From positions 1 through 28,835 of the IMG/VR virus record IMGVR_UViG_3300042503_000717: DNA of 28,835 nt, one strand, 5' to 3'. Both the position numbers and the translations under genes were made by a program. Source of the DNA: a virus. The notes below the pieces were generated by a model, which was not told the origin of the DNA, did no database searches, and worked only from the letters and a program-made list of their open reading frames with translations. Position 1 is the stretch's first letter; each line of letters starts with the position of its first letter. Below, piece after piece: positions 1-6,367 of the stretch.

Positions 1-27
1 ATGGTGGTGCAATTCCACCCGCCTTTG
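1..27 (+). tRNA. 3' fragment of a tRNA (cut by window edge)
   Basis: A five-base-pair stem (GGTGG 3-7 with CCACC 15-19) encloses a seven-base loop (TGCAATT), the geometry of a T arm. It is followed by a seven-base stretch (CGCCTTT) that could be the 3' acceptor strand, and then G27 as discriminator. The loop has G where tRNAs normally have the second T. The anticodon lies outside the window, so identity cannot be told. It sits 13 bases before tRNA-Gly, consistent with a small tRNA cluster. A chance hairpin is the alternative. Confidence 0.4.
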
Positions 28-40
28 CTTAATTAAATTT

Positions 41-111
41 GCGTGTGTAGTTCAATGGTAGAACCTTTGATTTCCAATCAAATGACGAGAGTTCGATTCT
101 CTCTACACGCT
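41..111 (+). tRNA. tRNA-Gly (anticodon TCC)
   Basis: Full cloverleaf: acceptor GCGTGTG (41-47) pairs with TACACGC (104-110) with one G-T pair. The anticodon stem TTTGA/TCAAA closes the loop TTTCCAA, giving anticodon TCC. The T arm is GAGAG-TTCGATT-CTCTC. The 3' CCA is not encoded (TCA follows), so a CCA-adding enzyme is needed. It reads GGA, a glycine codon common in the genes around it. Confidence 0.93.
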
Positions 112-137
112 TCAAGAAATAAATATTGAGATAAAAT

Positions 138-377
138 ATGCTTTGGAAAGAAGTAAAAACTTGGGCAACTTCTCATGGTTATAAAGTAGATAGAACGCAA
201 GCAAAAGACAAAGAGAATAGCTATAATTATACATGGGAGTCATCCAGTTGTTCTGGAAGTGCAACTAGTACGTTTGATCTTGCGAAAGATATATACAATA
301 ATATAACACAAGATCAACACGTAGAACATCAAAAAAACTATCAAAAAGATTGCGTAGTAAACAATGCCATACATTAA
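138..377 (+). CDS. hypothetical protein, 79 aa
   Basis: Small soluble protein rich in polar residues, with a Ser/Thr/Cys-rich centre (SSSCSGSATS, about residues 34-43). The N-terminal KEVKTWATSHGYKVDR resembles a short helix followed by a turn. No domain recognised. First gene after tRNA-Gly; its 3' end overlaps the next gene by 14 bases, so the two are probably translationally coupled. Ribosome site weak (TTGAGA upstream). Confidence 0.7.
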   Translation: MLWKEVKTWATSHGYKVDRTQAKDKENSYNYTWESSSCSGSATSTFDLAKDIYNNITQDQHVEHQKNYQKDCVVNNAIH

Positions 378-690
378 ACAAGAAGATAGAGTATTCTTAG
401 ATCCATATATAAATAACTTATCAGATGCAATTAATACTCAAAGGCAAACAAATAAAGAATGTAATAACGAAGAAGTAATTGAAATGCTTGGGCAGTTAAA
501 TTATTCTATTACAAGACTGTGTGTTAGAACTATGTGCAATCCAACTTATCCAAAAATTGCAATGATTGTTGGAATGTTAGAAAATGTTAAGCAAGAATTT
601 TACAGAAGATTAGCGGCCCCTTATGAAGAAAATAAAATCGTACAAAATGGAGATGTGAGAGAATATAAAAATCTCGACGTATGGAAATGA
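364..690 (+). CDS. conserved phage hypothetical protein (MPYIKQ family)
   Basis: 108-residue protein beginning MPYIKQEDR, with GQLNYSITRL near residues 43-52 and EFYRRLAAPYEENKI near residues 79-93. This pattern (an opening MPYI, a central LNY-ITRL, a closing FYRR-AAPYE-K) matches a small family widespread in phages and prophages that I recall as a domain of unknown function. No catalytic motif is visible. It overlaps both neighbours (14 bases upstream, 4 bases downstream if the next gene starts at 687), typical of a coupled operon. Confidence 0.85.
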   Translation: MPYIKQEDRVFLDPYINNLSDAINTQRQTNKECNNEEVIEMLGQLNYSITRLCVRTMCNPTYPKIAMIVGMLENVKQEFYRRLAAPYEENKIVQNGDVREYKNLDVWK

Positions 691-1022
691 TATACGAAAT
701 AAAAGACTTGAATGAGTTTGCTAAAAAATTAGGCAAATTAGTAGCAAAAGACGCTGGTTTTACCCAAAAAGAACTAAAAGAGTCTATCAAGGTTGTTCAT
801 ATTAAAAATTTGATATGTCAATATTGCAATGGGCGTAAGAACGGCAAGCTATTTATAGACGAGAAAAACACTTCTATTATTTGCAGTGAAATTTTCAGTT
901 GGTTAATTGGCGTAGGTTTAGCAAAAATGGCAGCACAGGATATCTTAGATTGTTATTGGGATGACAATCTTAATGAAATGGTTTTTAAACACAAGGACAA
1001 AAATAATGGCAAAAAAGTATAA
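687..1022 (+). CDS. hypothetical protein, 111 aa
   Basis: Unrecognised soluble protein with a CQYCNG motif (cysteines 44 and 47) and a third cysteine at 66, which might bind a metal. Two ATG codons are possible (681 and 687). I chose 687 because it forms the usual ATGA overlap with the upstream stop. The 3' end overlaps the next gene by 17 bases. Confidence 0.72.
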   Translation: MIYEIKDLNEFAKKLGKLVAKDAGFTQKELKESIKVVHIKNLICQYCNGRKNGKLFIDEKNTSIICSEIFSWLIGVGLAKMAAQDILDCYWDDNLNEMVFKHKDKNNGKKV

Positions 1023-1284
1023 TATTCCAAAACACGCAGTTGGTAAAGTTATTACAACAAAGTCTGCATTTGGGTCACACTCAGAAATGATTGTTAGCTG
1101 TGAAGACCCACACATTCAAATACTGAAGATTGACGATGATCAAGTTATCTGTAAAGATGACACCGGTTATTATATTACCAATAAAAATCGAATAGATTCT
1201 GGATTAGCCGATCCTAATAGATACGCAAGTCAGAAGGCTAGATTTTTTCCTAAAGAGCTTGACAAAGAAATACCGAAGGAGTAG
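1006..1284 (+). CDS. hypothetical protein, 92 aa
   Basis: Small basic protein without a recognised domain. The predicted pattern is mostly beta strands (VGKVITTKS, HIQILKIDDDQVICKD), which could be a small barrel. Start at ATG 1006 is preceded by an AAGGAC ribosome site; earlier in-frame ATGs lie deep inside the upstream gene. The C-terminus is charged and probably flexible (PKELDKEIPKE). Confidence 0.72.
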   Translation: MAKKYNIPKHAVGKVITTKSAFGSHSEMIVSCEDPHIQILKIDDDQVICKDDTGYYITNKNRIDSGLADPNRYASQKARFFPKELDKEIPKE

Positions 1285-1289
1285 AATAG

Positions 1290-1523
1290 ATGACGCAAAT
1301 GACACTATTCGATGATTACGGGCCAATTACAACAATTGAAAAGGAAAAAAAGATGACTTGGCTAGAACTCTATGATTTTCTTAATAAGAACACGAACGGT
1401 GAAATGTCACAATTTTGGAATCAGACGGTTTGCGTCTATGATGTTAATACCGGCAATGAGTATGATTGCGATACGATGATTCTTGATGATTCTAAACTGG
1501 TACTTAGTATTAAAGAAGACTAA
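1290..1523 (+). CDS. hypothetical protein, 77 aa
   Basis: A short acidic protein whose second half (MTWLELYDFL followed by a strand-rich VCVYDVNTGNEYDCD) looks like small phage and bacterial proteins of unknown function that share the MTW-ELY-FL opening. A second possible start is the internal ATG before TWLELYDFL at 1353, but GAAGGAG lies just upstream of 1290 and supports the longer form. One base separates its stop from the next gene. Confidence 0.78.
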   Translation: MTQMTLFDDYGPITTIEKEKKMTWLELYDFLNKNTNGEMSQFWNQTVCVYDVNTGNEYDCDTMILDDSKLVLSIKED

Positions 1524-1524
1524 T

Positions 1525-1950
1525 ATGAAAATAGAACTAGAAAACCAGCTTTACGATAAATATCCAGATTTTTTCTCAAACAAAGATAAATCTATACAAG
1601 AAAGTTGTATGGCTTGGGGGATAGAGTGTGGAGATGGTTGGTTTGATATATTGTCTAGTTTATGTTTTCAAATACATCAGCATGAAGAAAATATTAATAG
1701 GCAAATTAAGTGGAAGCAAGAACAAGATCCAGAATACAATAGTGATTATTTTTCCTTCAAATTCGATCAAATTAAAGAAAAGTTTGGAGGACTACGCATT
1801 TACTTTAGTGGTGGCGATGAATATGTTAAGGGTTTGATTAGTATGGCTGAAGATTTTAGTTGTCAAATTTGCGAAGTTTGCGGTCAACGTGGTAAGCCAA
1901 ATAAGGGTGGGTGGATAAGCACACTGTGTGAAAACTGTAAAAACAAATAA
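1525..1950 (+). CDS. phage protein with C-terminal zinc-ribbon-like motif
   Basis: 141-residue protein with a central EKFGGLRIYFSGGDE segment and a C-terminal cysteine cluster (CQICEVCGQRG, then LCENC), which looks like a four-cysteine zinc ribbon. I recognise the KFGGLR-Y---D segment joined to a CE-CG/LC-NC tail as a family recurrent in phages, of unknown function. Start at ATG 1525 follows the upstream stop directly; an in-frame start at 1483 would overlap that gene by 41 bases and is less likely. Confidence 0.85.
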   Translation: MKIELENQLYDKYPDFFSNKDKSIQESCMAWGIECGDGWFDILSSLCFQIHQHEENINRQIKWKQEQDPEYNSDYFSFKFDQIKEKFGGLRIYFSGGDEYVKGLISMAEDFSCQICEVCGQRGKPNKGGWISTLCENCKNK

Positions 1951-1965
1951 ATTTTGGAGTAAATG

Positions 1966-2187
1966 ATGAAAGCAACATTTGAATTTAATTTACCAGAAGA
2001 TCAACATGAATACGATGTTATGAATCAATCAAGTAAAGTTCAGTCTTTTTTATGGGATTTTAGCCAGCAACTTAGATCTTGGTACAAATATCATAACGAC
2101 TTCAAAGACGCAAACGACGCTTTAGATAAAATTCGTGAAGAATTTCATAGACTTCTTAATGAGCATCAAGTAAACATAGACCTTTAA
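1966..2187 (+). CDS. conserved phage hypothetical protein, 73 aa
   Basis: Opens MKATFEFNLPEDQHEYD and has an LWDFSQQLRSWYKYH-like central segment (here FLWDFSQQLR) and a C-terminal helix (LDKIREEFHRLL). This layout matches a small phage family of unknown function that often sits in early operons. Two adjacent ATGs exist; 1966 is preferred because GGAG (1956-1959) is six bases away, against three for 1963. Its stop overlaps the phosphoesterase start in TAATG. Confidence 0.83.
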   Translation: MKATFEFNLPEDQHEYDVMNQSSKVQSFLWDFSQQLRSWYKYHNDFKDANDALDKIREEFHRLLNEHQVNIDL

Positions 2188-2789
2188 TGAGCCTAACAAT
2201 AATTGGTGACGTTCACGGTAAGTATGAACGTTACTATAAAATAATTCGTCAGTCAGATATTCATCCGCATACTATACAATTAGGTGATTTTGGCTTTAAG
2301 TATAACACTTTAGCCAACCTTGATCCCAACAATCATAAAATATTAGGAGGTAATCATGATAACTACGATATTATTCATAAATATCCTCATTATACTGGCG
2401 ACTATGGTATTAGTATTGTTGGCGAGGTAGAATTTTTCTACTATCGTGGAGCATATAGTATTGATCGTCAATATAGAACAGTTGGTATAGATTGGTGGGA
2501 ACAAGAACAGGTTAGTATTGATCAGTTTATGAAAGCTAGAGAGTTTTATAGACAAACTAAACCTAAAATTGTAATAACTCACGATTGTCCACAGAATATT
2601 GCTGCAATAATGTTAAAGCCGGATCAAAGATTATATGAAAACACAACAGGATGGGCACTGCAAGAGTTATTAAATATACACGAACCAGAGTTTTGGTTTT
2701 TTGGACATTGGCATAGGTCACAAACTATAAAATATGGTAGCACAACTTTCATGTGTCTTGATGAACTAGAGACTTATATTATTAAATAA
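2187..2789 (+). CDS. calcineurin-like metallophosphoesterase
   Basis: 200-residue single-domain enzyme carrying the two-metal phosphoesterase motifs in order: D8-x-H10 (GDVHG), GD at 33-34 (QLGDFG), GNHD at 55-58, H132 in THDCP, and GHWH at 173-176. These residues bind the two metals and the phosphate in this superfamily, so it is probably catalytically active. Substrate cannot be read from sequence; relatives include phosphoprotein, dinucleotide and nucleic-acid phosphatases. No signal peptide, so it acts in the cytoplasm. Coupled to the preceding gene through a TAATG overlap. Confidence 0.93.
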   Translation: MSLTIIGDVHGKYERYYKIIRQSDIHPHTIQLGDFGFKYNTLANLDPNNHKILGGNHDNYDIIHKYPHYTGDYGISIVGEVEFFYYRGAYSIDRQYRTVGIDWWEQEQVSIDQFMKAREFYRQTKPKIVITHDCPQNIAAIMLKPDQRLYENTTGWALQELLNIHEPEFWFFGHWHRSQTIKYGSTTFMCLDELETYIIK

Positions 2790-2818
2790 TCGATATCGAA
2801 TTTTTGTAGGAGGCAAAT

Positions 2819-3160
2819 ATGGCTAAGTTAAGAAAACAAGTGTCTGTAGATTTTATTAATCACACAAAGCAAACCATTAATGATTTGCTAGGATCTAAAA
2901 TTCCACAATATGCAAAATACAAACTGTGTGTTACTATGGAAAAACTTCTTAGAGATACAAAAGAAGATGCTTCTTATAGATATTTATATTGGCAGAAATA
3001 TGGCAAGCTTGATTGGGAAGCAGAAAAGCACAAGCACCTTGCAAAACTTTCTTTGGGCGATACAATCAATATTCCCAAGGAGTACGTTGTCGGGCCAGAA
3101 GCAATAGACGATCCTAGCTTTGTAAGTGATATACAGGGCGAATTCTCAAGGGTTTACTAA
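2819..3160 (+). CDS. hypothetical protein, 113 aa
   Basis: Mostly helical, basic N-terminal half (MAKLRKQVSVDFINHTKQTINDLL region) and a Tyr/Trp-rich middle (YRYLYWQKYGKLDWEAEKH). No recognised domain. A good ribosome site (AGGAGG) precedes ATG 2819. The stop overlaps the next start in TAATG at 3160. Confidence 0.8.
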   Translation: MAKLRKQVSVDFINHTKQTINDLLGSKIPQYAKYKLCVTMEKLLRDTKEDASYRYLYWQKYGKLDWEAEKHKHLAKLSLGDTINIPKEYVVGPEAIDDPSFVSDIQGEFSRVY

Positions 3161-3435
3161 TGTATTGGCAATGGCTTAAAGAGACTTTTATAGGTAAATA
3201 TGAGTTTACTATATATGTTCCACTAGTATGGCTTGGTAAATTAAATGAATTTCATGGACATACTGATTGGAATTATTATGGATTTGAAGTAAGAAACTGC
3301 GAAACTGGAATAATTTTTGCTCTTATTAAAGAAACAGGATGGCAGTTGACGATAAAAATATTCGGAACTGGAGTTTCGATACGAAAGATGGAAGATTGGG
3401 AAGATACCACGATAGAAAAATACCCACTAGATTAA
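3160..3435 (+). CDS. hypothetical protein, 91 aa
   Basis: Aromatic-rich protein (six tryptophans in 91 residues), with beta-rich stretches such as KYEFTIYVPLVWLG and WQLTIKIFGTG. No signal peptide and no recognised family. Translationally coupled to the gene before it by TAATG overlap; followed nine bases later by an exported protein gene. Confidence 0.78.
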   Translation: MYWQWLKETFIGKYEFTIYVPLVWLGKLNEFHGHTDWNYYGFEVRNCETGIIFALIKETGWQLTIKIFGTGVSIRKMEDWEDTTIEKYPLD

Positions 3436-3444
3436 GGAGCAACA

Positions 3445-3738
3445 ATGAAGACGATACTATGTGCGACTTTGATATTTTATTCTAGTATATGTTTAGGTGC
3501 ATCAGAATGGATTCCATATGTTGAAAGTGTTCCTACGTATCCAACAGTAGAAGTTCAAAGAGTCCCGTCTGTAGTTTTAAGTAATATAGTTGTGAACCCA
3601 AACGTAGTTAGATATCAATGGGTTCCAATGTTTATCAATCGACCAGTTATTATTAATGAGAGTGGATGTTTTATCAAGAGGCAGCACATTATTTATCAAC
3701 CCACTATTGAGTGGATCATTCAGCCGGTTTATCGTTAA
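3445..3738 (+). CDS. exported hypothetical protein, 97 aa
   Basis: The N-terminus MKTILCATLIFYSSICLGA is a Sec signal peptide with a probable cut after CLGA or nearby. The mature part is rich in Val, Pro and aromatic residues (WIPYVESVPTYPTVEV; YQWVPMFINRPV) and looks like an extended beta protein. No recognised domain. AAGGAG precedes the start. One of several proteins in this window predicted to enter the host envelope. Confidence 0.82.
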   Translation: MKTILCATLIFYSSICLGASEWIPYVESVPTYPTVEVQRVPSVVLSNIVVNPNVVRYQWVPMFINRPVIINESGCFIKRQHIIYQPTIEWIIQPVYR

Positions 3739-3752
3739 AAGGAGAAATGTTT

Positions 3753-4085
3753 ATGAGTTGTAAGAAAAATTGCAATAAAAGTTACGCTAATGTAGATTTT
3801 GATTTTGGTAGTCCAAATAGATTTGATTTGGAAATAGCTATAACTAATAACATGAACGTCACAGATAATCTCAAGACTATTATTGAAGATGTTCTAGATG
3901 GTAATGGAATAGCTCTTGATCCAGATCAGCTTGTCAATACGCTACAAGGGGTCATTAATCTACACACTATGCAACACAATAAGTTGTGGGACACGTTTAT
4001 AAACCTTTTTCAGCTTGACAAGAGTCTTGACGAGTTGTATAATGATGAAACAGAAAGCGAAGACGAGGAGGAATATAATGGTTAA
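3753..4085 (+). CDS. hypothetical protein, 110 aa
   Basis: Short N-terminal CKKNC motif, then a helical region and a strongly acidic C-terminus (DETESEDEEEYNG). ATG 3753 is preferred over ATG 3747 because the AAGGAG site (about 3740) is eight bases from 3753 but only two from 3747. The last eight bases overlap the next gene. Function unknown. Confidence 0.76.
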   Translation: MSCKKNCNKSYANVDFDFGSPNRFDLEIAITNNMNVTDNLKTIIEDVLDGNGIALDPDQLVNTLQGVINLHTMQHNKLWDTFINLFQLDKSLDELYNDETESEDEEEYNG

Positions 4086-4269
4086 AAAACGTAAGAATGT
4101 AAAGATTACCTTGTGTGATCCACCAAATAGTTTTGGTAGTGACAATGCTTTTGAGGTAAAGAAAGTTGTTAATACATTACATGTTAAAGTTGGAGAATAT
4201 GTTGATGAAGAACTTGTAAAACAGTGGATTAAAGAACACGAGAATTGGACTATAGAATTCGTTAGGTAG
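4078..4269 (+). CDS. hypothetical protein, 63 aa
   Basis: Small protein starting MVKKRKNVKITLCDPP, with a charged C-terminal helix (EELVKQWIKEHENWT). A strong GAGGAGG site within the end of the upstream gene sets the start at 4078. Unrecognised. tRNA-Leu begins five bases after its stop, so mRNA and tRNA are likely cut from one transcript. Confidence 0.76.
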   Translation: MVKKRKNVKITLCDPPNSFGSDNAFEVKKVVNTLHVKVGEYVDEELVKQWIKEHENWTIEFVR

Positions 4270-4274
4270 AACGT

Positions 4275-4347
4275 GGGAGTGTAGTCCAAAGGCAGAGACA
4301 GTGGACTTAAAATCCATCCAGTGTGAGTTCGATTCTCACCACTCCTA
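4275..4347 (+). tRNA. tRNA-Leu (anticodon TAA), short variable loop
   Basis: Cloverleaf: acceptor GGGAGTG/CACTCCT with a G-T end pair, anticodon stem GTGGA/TCCAT with loop CTTAAAA giving anticodon TAA, five-base variable loop CCAGT, T arm GTGAG-TTCGATT-CTCAC, and discriminator A. The anticodon reads UUA (Leu). Bacterial leucine tRNAs normally have a long variable arm, absent here, which is odd. CCA is not encoded (CTA follows). Confidence 0.88.
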
Positions 4348-4377
4348 CTATTTTATATTTGTAACCAAGGAGATGCT

Positions 4378-4635
4378 ATGAGTAGTGATGAATGGGAAGG
4401 TATGAAAGAATGGAGAAAGCAATATAGGGGCTGGAATTATAAAGCTATGGCTAATGGCGTTATAAAATACAATATTAGTCATAGAACAAAATATATCAAC
4501 GATGGTACAATTTTGGTAGACGATAAGTATTATTTTTACTGTCAAAAAAAGATAGTGAGAATTAAAGGCACACAGGAAAAACACGAAGTCAAAAGCTTTA
4601 AGCATTTTTATGATCAATTCTTAAGGAATTACTAA
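4378..4635 (+). CDS. hypothetical protein, 85 aa
   Basis: Basic, Lys/Tyr-rich protein (MSSDEWEGMKEWRKQY opening, then ILVDDKYYFYCQKKIVRI). No recognised domain. AAGGAG lies just upstream of ATG 4378, directly downstream of tRNA-Leu. The stop overlaps the next start in TAATG. Confidence 0.78.
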   Translation: MSSDEWEGMKEWRKQYRGWNYKAMANGVIKYNISHRTKYINDGTILVDDKYYFYCQKKIVRIKGTQEKHEVKSFKHFYDQFLRNY

Positions 4636-4832
4636 TGAAAACCTCTAACCAGAAAACATTCAATATCAGCAAAGATCAGTTATTGCAATTAAGCTTAGAG
4701 ACAATTAAAAAGGATCACTTCCTATTTGAAATAAGTGACGCGACTGACGATAAAACTTTTTGGTTTAGTATTAGCCGTAAGAAACTTGAAGAGATGGTTA
4801 ATTTTATTAATCAGTATTTAGAAAATAACTAA
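4635..4832 (+). CDS. hypothetical protein, 65 aa
   Basis: Short protein with an alpha-beta pattern: FNISKDQLLQLSLETI, then strand FWFSISR, and a C-terminal helix LEEMVNFINQYLE. Unrecognised. Joined to both neighbours by TAATG overlaps (4635 and 4832), a sign of strict translational coupling. Confidence 0.76.
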   Translation: MKTSNQKTFNISKDQLLQLSLETIKKDHFLFEISDATDDKTFWFSISRKKLEEMVNFINQYLENN

Positions 4833-4921
4833 TGGCAGGACTTATATTATTTGCTCTATTAGGATATATGGCTTGTGTACGAATTTATGATTGGTGGAAA
4901 GGGTATGGAGATTTATTTTAA
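4832..4921 (+). CDS. 29-aa membrane miniprotein
   Basis: A reading frame of 29 codons opening MAGLILFALLGYMACVRIYDW. The first 17 or so residues form one hydrophobic segment followed by a charged, Trp-rich tail (YDWWKGYGDLF). Its start overlaps the upstream stop, and its own stop overlaps the downstream start, both in TAATG. This double coupling is the main evidence that it is translated. Probably a single-pass inner-membrane peptide; function unknown. Confidence 0.65.
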   Translation: MAGLILFALLGYMACVRIYDWWKGYGDLF

Positions 4922-5112
4922 TGGCTAATATATTCCAAAAACTAAGATCACTTTTTAGCAAACAAACCTATACTGTAGGATCAATCGCTAAAGTATTTGC
5001 TCGCCAAGCAGGTTCGCCTTGGAAACAAAACCTAGTATTAGAATTCAAGGATGGTACAATAATAGAATTATGTATAGAAATCAACGATTCTAACGATGTA
5101 CGACTAGTGTAA
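4921..5112 (+). CDS. hypothetical protein, 63 aa
   Basis: Opens MANIFQKLRSLFSKQ (amphipathic, basic) and continues as a beta-rich domain (NLVLEFKDGTIIELCIEI). Start taken at 4921 because it overlaps the preceding miniprotein stop in TAATG; an upstream ATG at 4891 lies inside that gene. No recognised family. Confidence 0.74.
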   Translation: MANIFQKLRSLFSKQTYTVGSIAKVFARQAGSPWKQNLVLEFKDGTIIELCIEINDSNDVRLV

Positions 5113-5156
5113 CCACAGTGCGGTCTAGTCAGAAACCTATCGAACAGGAGTGTAAA

Positions 5157-5381
5157 ATGCAAACATACCAAGAAGAGTTTATTAAAGCTGCTCAAAAATG
5201 CGCACAATATATATATAACAATGATGCCGTTCGGAAACAATATAATCTAGATATTGCGTTTAGACACAATCCAAGAGACAATGTTTATTATTATGCTGCA
5301 TATATATTGAATAAAGATGAGGAACTAGATATAGATATTGAAGAGTATATGGATAAAAAAGATGAAAACATACAAAAATAA
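5157..5381 (+). CDS. hypothetical protein, 74 aa
   Basis: Starts MQTYQEEFIKAAQKCAQYIY, a helical segment, and ends in an acidic, Lys-rich tail. An ACAGGAG site supports ATG 5157 rather than an upstream ATG at 5118. Unrecognised. Its last 20 bases overlap the next gene. Confidence 0.74.
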   Translation: MQTYQEEFIKAAQKCAQYIYNNDAVRKQYNLDIAFRHNPRDNVYYYAAYILNKDEELDIDIEEYMDKKDENIQK

Positions 5382-5661
5382 AACAGTTAAAGTACACGAT
5401 AAAACATTTTGCGATTGTTGCGGCAAGCAGTGTACTGACGATTTTTACAACGATCATGAAAACGCAACAATAGAGGCAGTTTGGGGATATAATAGTAGAA
5501 GCGATGGCAAGAAATTTGAACTTGAATTGTGTGAGGATTGCTTTTATCAGATGATTCAATTCTTAAAAGAGAAAAGGTTTTCCCATTTTGAAGCAGACTT
5601 TAATGAAGAGTGGGGGTTAGGCAAGAACGATCCGTTTGATGGCACATGTTATATGAAATAG
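5362..5661 (+). CDS. hypothetical protein with paired CxxC motifs (zinc-ribbon-like)
   Basis: 99-residue protein with FCDCCGKQC near residues 15-23 and ELCEDCF about 35 residues later, a layout expected for a small zinc ribbon. The middle (AVWGYNSRSDGKKFEL) resembles treble-clef or ribbon proteins in which strands separate the two cysteine pairs. Function unknown; could bind nucleic acid or protein. Start 5362 overlaps the upstream gene by 20 bases. Confidence 0.8.
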   Translation: MKTYKNKTVKVHDKTFCDCCGKQCTDDFYNDHENATIEAVWGYNSRSDGKKFELELCEDCFYQMIQFLKEKRFSHFEADFNEEWGLGKNDPFDGTCYMK

Positions 5662-5753
5662 TTGATGCCGAAAGGTAGGGGTCGCGGGTATCCCCATAAT
5701 CAACTTCCGTAGACTTTTAGCGTGGTTTTGTGTAATACTGAAAATCACGTTTT
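5661..5753 (+). other. structured intergenic RNA: three-way-junction-like fold plus 3' hairpin
   Basis: GTTGAT (5661-5666) pairs with ATCAAC (5699-5704), and enclosed between them are a GCC-GAAA-GGT minihairpin and a GGGG...CCCC hairpin, giving a possible three-way junction. Next, CGTGGTTTT (5721-5729) pairs with AAAATCACG (5741-5749) with one G-T pair and is followed by TTTT, a weak terminator shape. The gap of about 108 bases is long for this region. It may be a small RNA, an RNA-processing signal or a leader of the next gene. Confidence 0.45.
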
Positions 5754-5769
5754 GAATTAGGAGAATCGA

Positions 5770-6015
5770 ATGAGCGGCTGGAATTACAGAGTATTTCAAA
5801 GAATTTATAATCACAAGTATTTACCAGAGCCAGAAACTCTGTACGAGATAAGGGAAGCTTATTATGATGAGAATGGAGATATAAGTGGCTGGACACAAAC
5901 TCCAGATGTAATCGCTCATAGTCTAGAAGATTTAAAGTTGACTTTGAATAAAATGCTTGAGTCTTGCGATAAACCAATGATTGATGAAAATACCGGAGAG
6001 GAAGTTGATGAATAA
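5770..6015 (+). CDS. conserved phage hypothetical protein (MSGWNYR family), 81 aa
   Basis: Opens MSGWNYRVFQ, then EIREAYYDENGDISGWTQTP and a helix SLEDLKLTLNKMLE followed by KPMID. I recognise this layout (MSGWNYRV, EAYYDE-G-I-GWT-P, SLE-L---L--ML, KP-ID) as a small family seen in phages and bacteria, with no function known to me. A clear TAGGAG site precedes the start. The 3' end overlaps the next gene by eight bases. Confidence 0.86.
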   Translation: MSGWNYRVFQRIYNHKYLPEPETLYEIREAYYDENGDISGWTQTPDVIAHSLEDLKLTLNKMLESCDKPMIDENTGEEVDE

Positions 6016-6250
6016 TCTAATACAAAAATGGCTAATATGGAATAAACAAAAACAGAAGTTTATCTCAGGTGGTGCATTTCAATATACTACTGATCCTAAT
6101 TTAGCACGATTATATCATAACTATTCCGATGCTTTGATGGCTTGTCAGAATGTTTATGACGAAAAATTTGAAATACAACATTACCCCATTGAATTAAGAA
6201 TGCATTTTAACACAGATACTCTTATAGGACAAGTAAGGAAAGAATCATGA
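6008..6250 (+). CDS. hypothetical protein, 80 aa
   Basis: Starts MNNLIQKWLIWNKQKQKFIS, then GGAFQYTTDPNLARLY and a helix YSDALMACQNVYDE. The content looks like small phage proteins describing a fill-in of a display or ruler domain, but no function can be assigned. ATG 6008 lies within the end of the upstream gene (overlap eight bases). Ends four bases into the next gene. Confidence 0.74.
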   Translation: MNNLIQKWLIWNKQKQKFISGGAFQYTTDPNLARLYHNYSDALMACQNVYDEKFEIQHYPIELRMHFNTDTLIGQVRKES

Positions 6251-6366
6251 GTGAAGAACTACCAGATAGTAAAATACCTTGGTGGGATAATGAATATGAA
6301 GGCGTTTATAGTGAAGATCCAGACAACGGCTATCCCTACGATGTTGGGACGAAAGTACAGGAATAA
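6247..6366 (+). CDS. 39-aa acidic miniprotein
   Basis: Short frame opening MSEELPDSKIPWWDNEYEG, rich in Asp/Glu and aromatic residues. It starts in an ATGA overlap with the previous stop, has an AAGGAAAG ribosome site, and ends two bases before the next start, so it fills exactly the space between two genes. A different frame through here could extend the downstream gene to 6251 but would lack this operon geometry. Function unknown. Confidence 0.68.
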   Translation: MSEELPDSKIPWWDNEYEGVYSEDPDNGYPYDVGTKVQE

Positions 6367-6367
6367 T

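Noticed and set aside
4275-4347. Possible stop-codon suppressor tRNA
   Set aside because: An ochre suppressor needs anticodon TTA. The seven-base loop CTTAAAA puts TAA at positions 34-36, which reads UUA (Leu).
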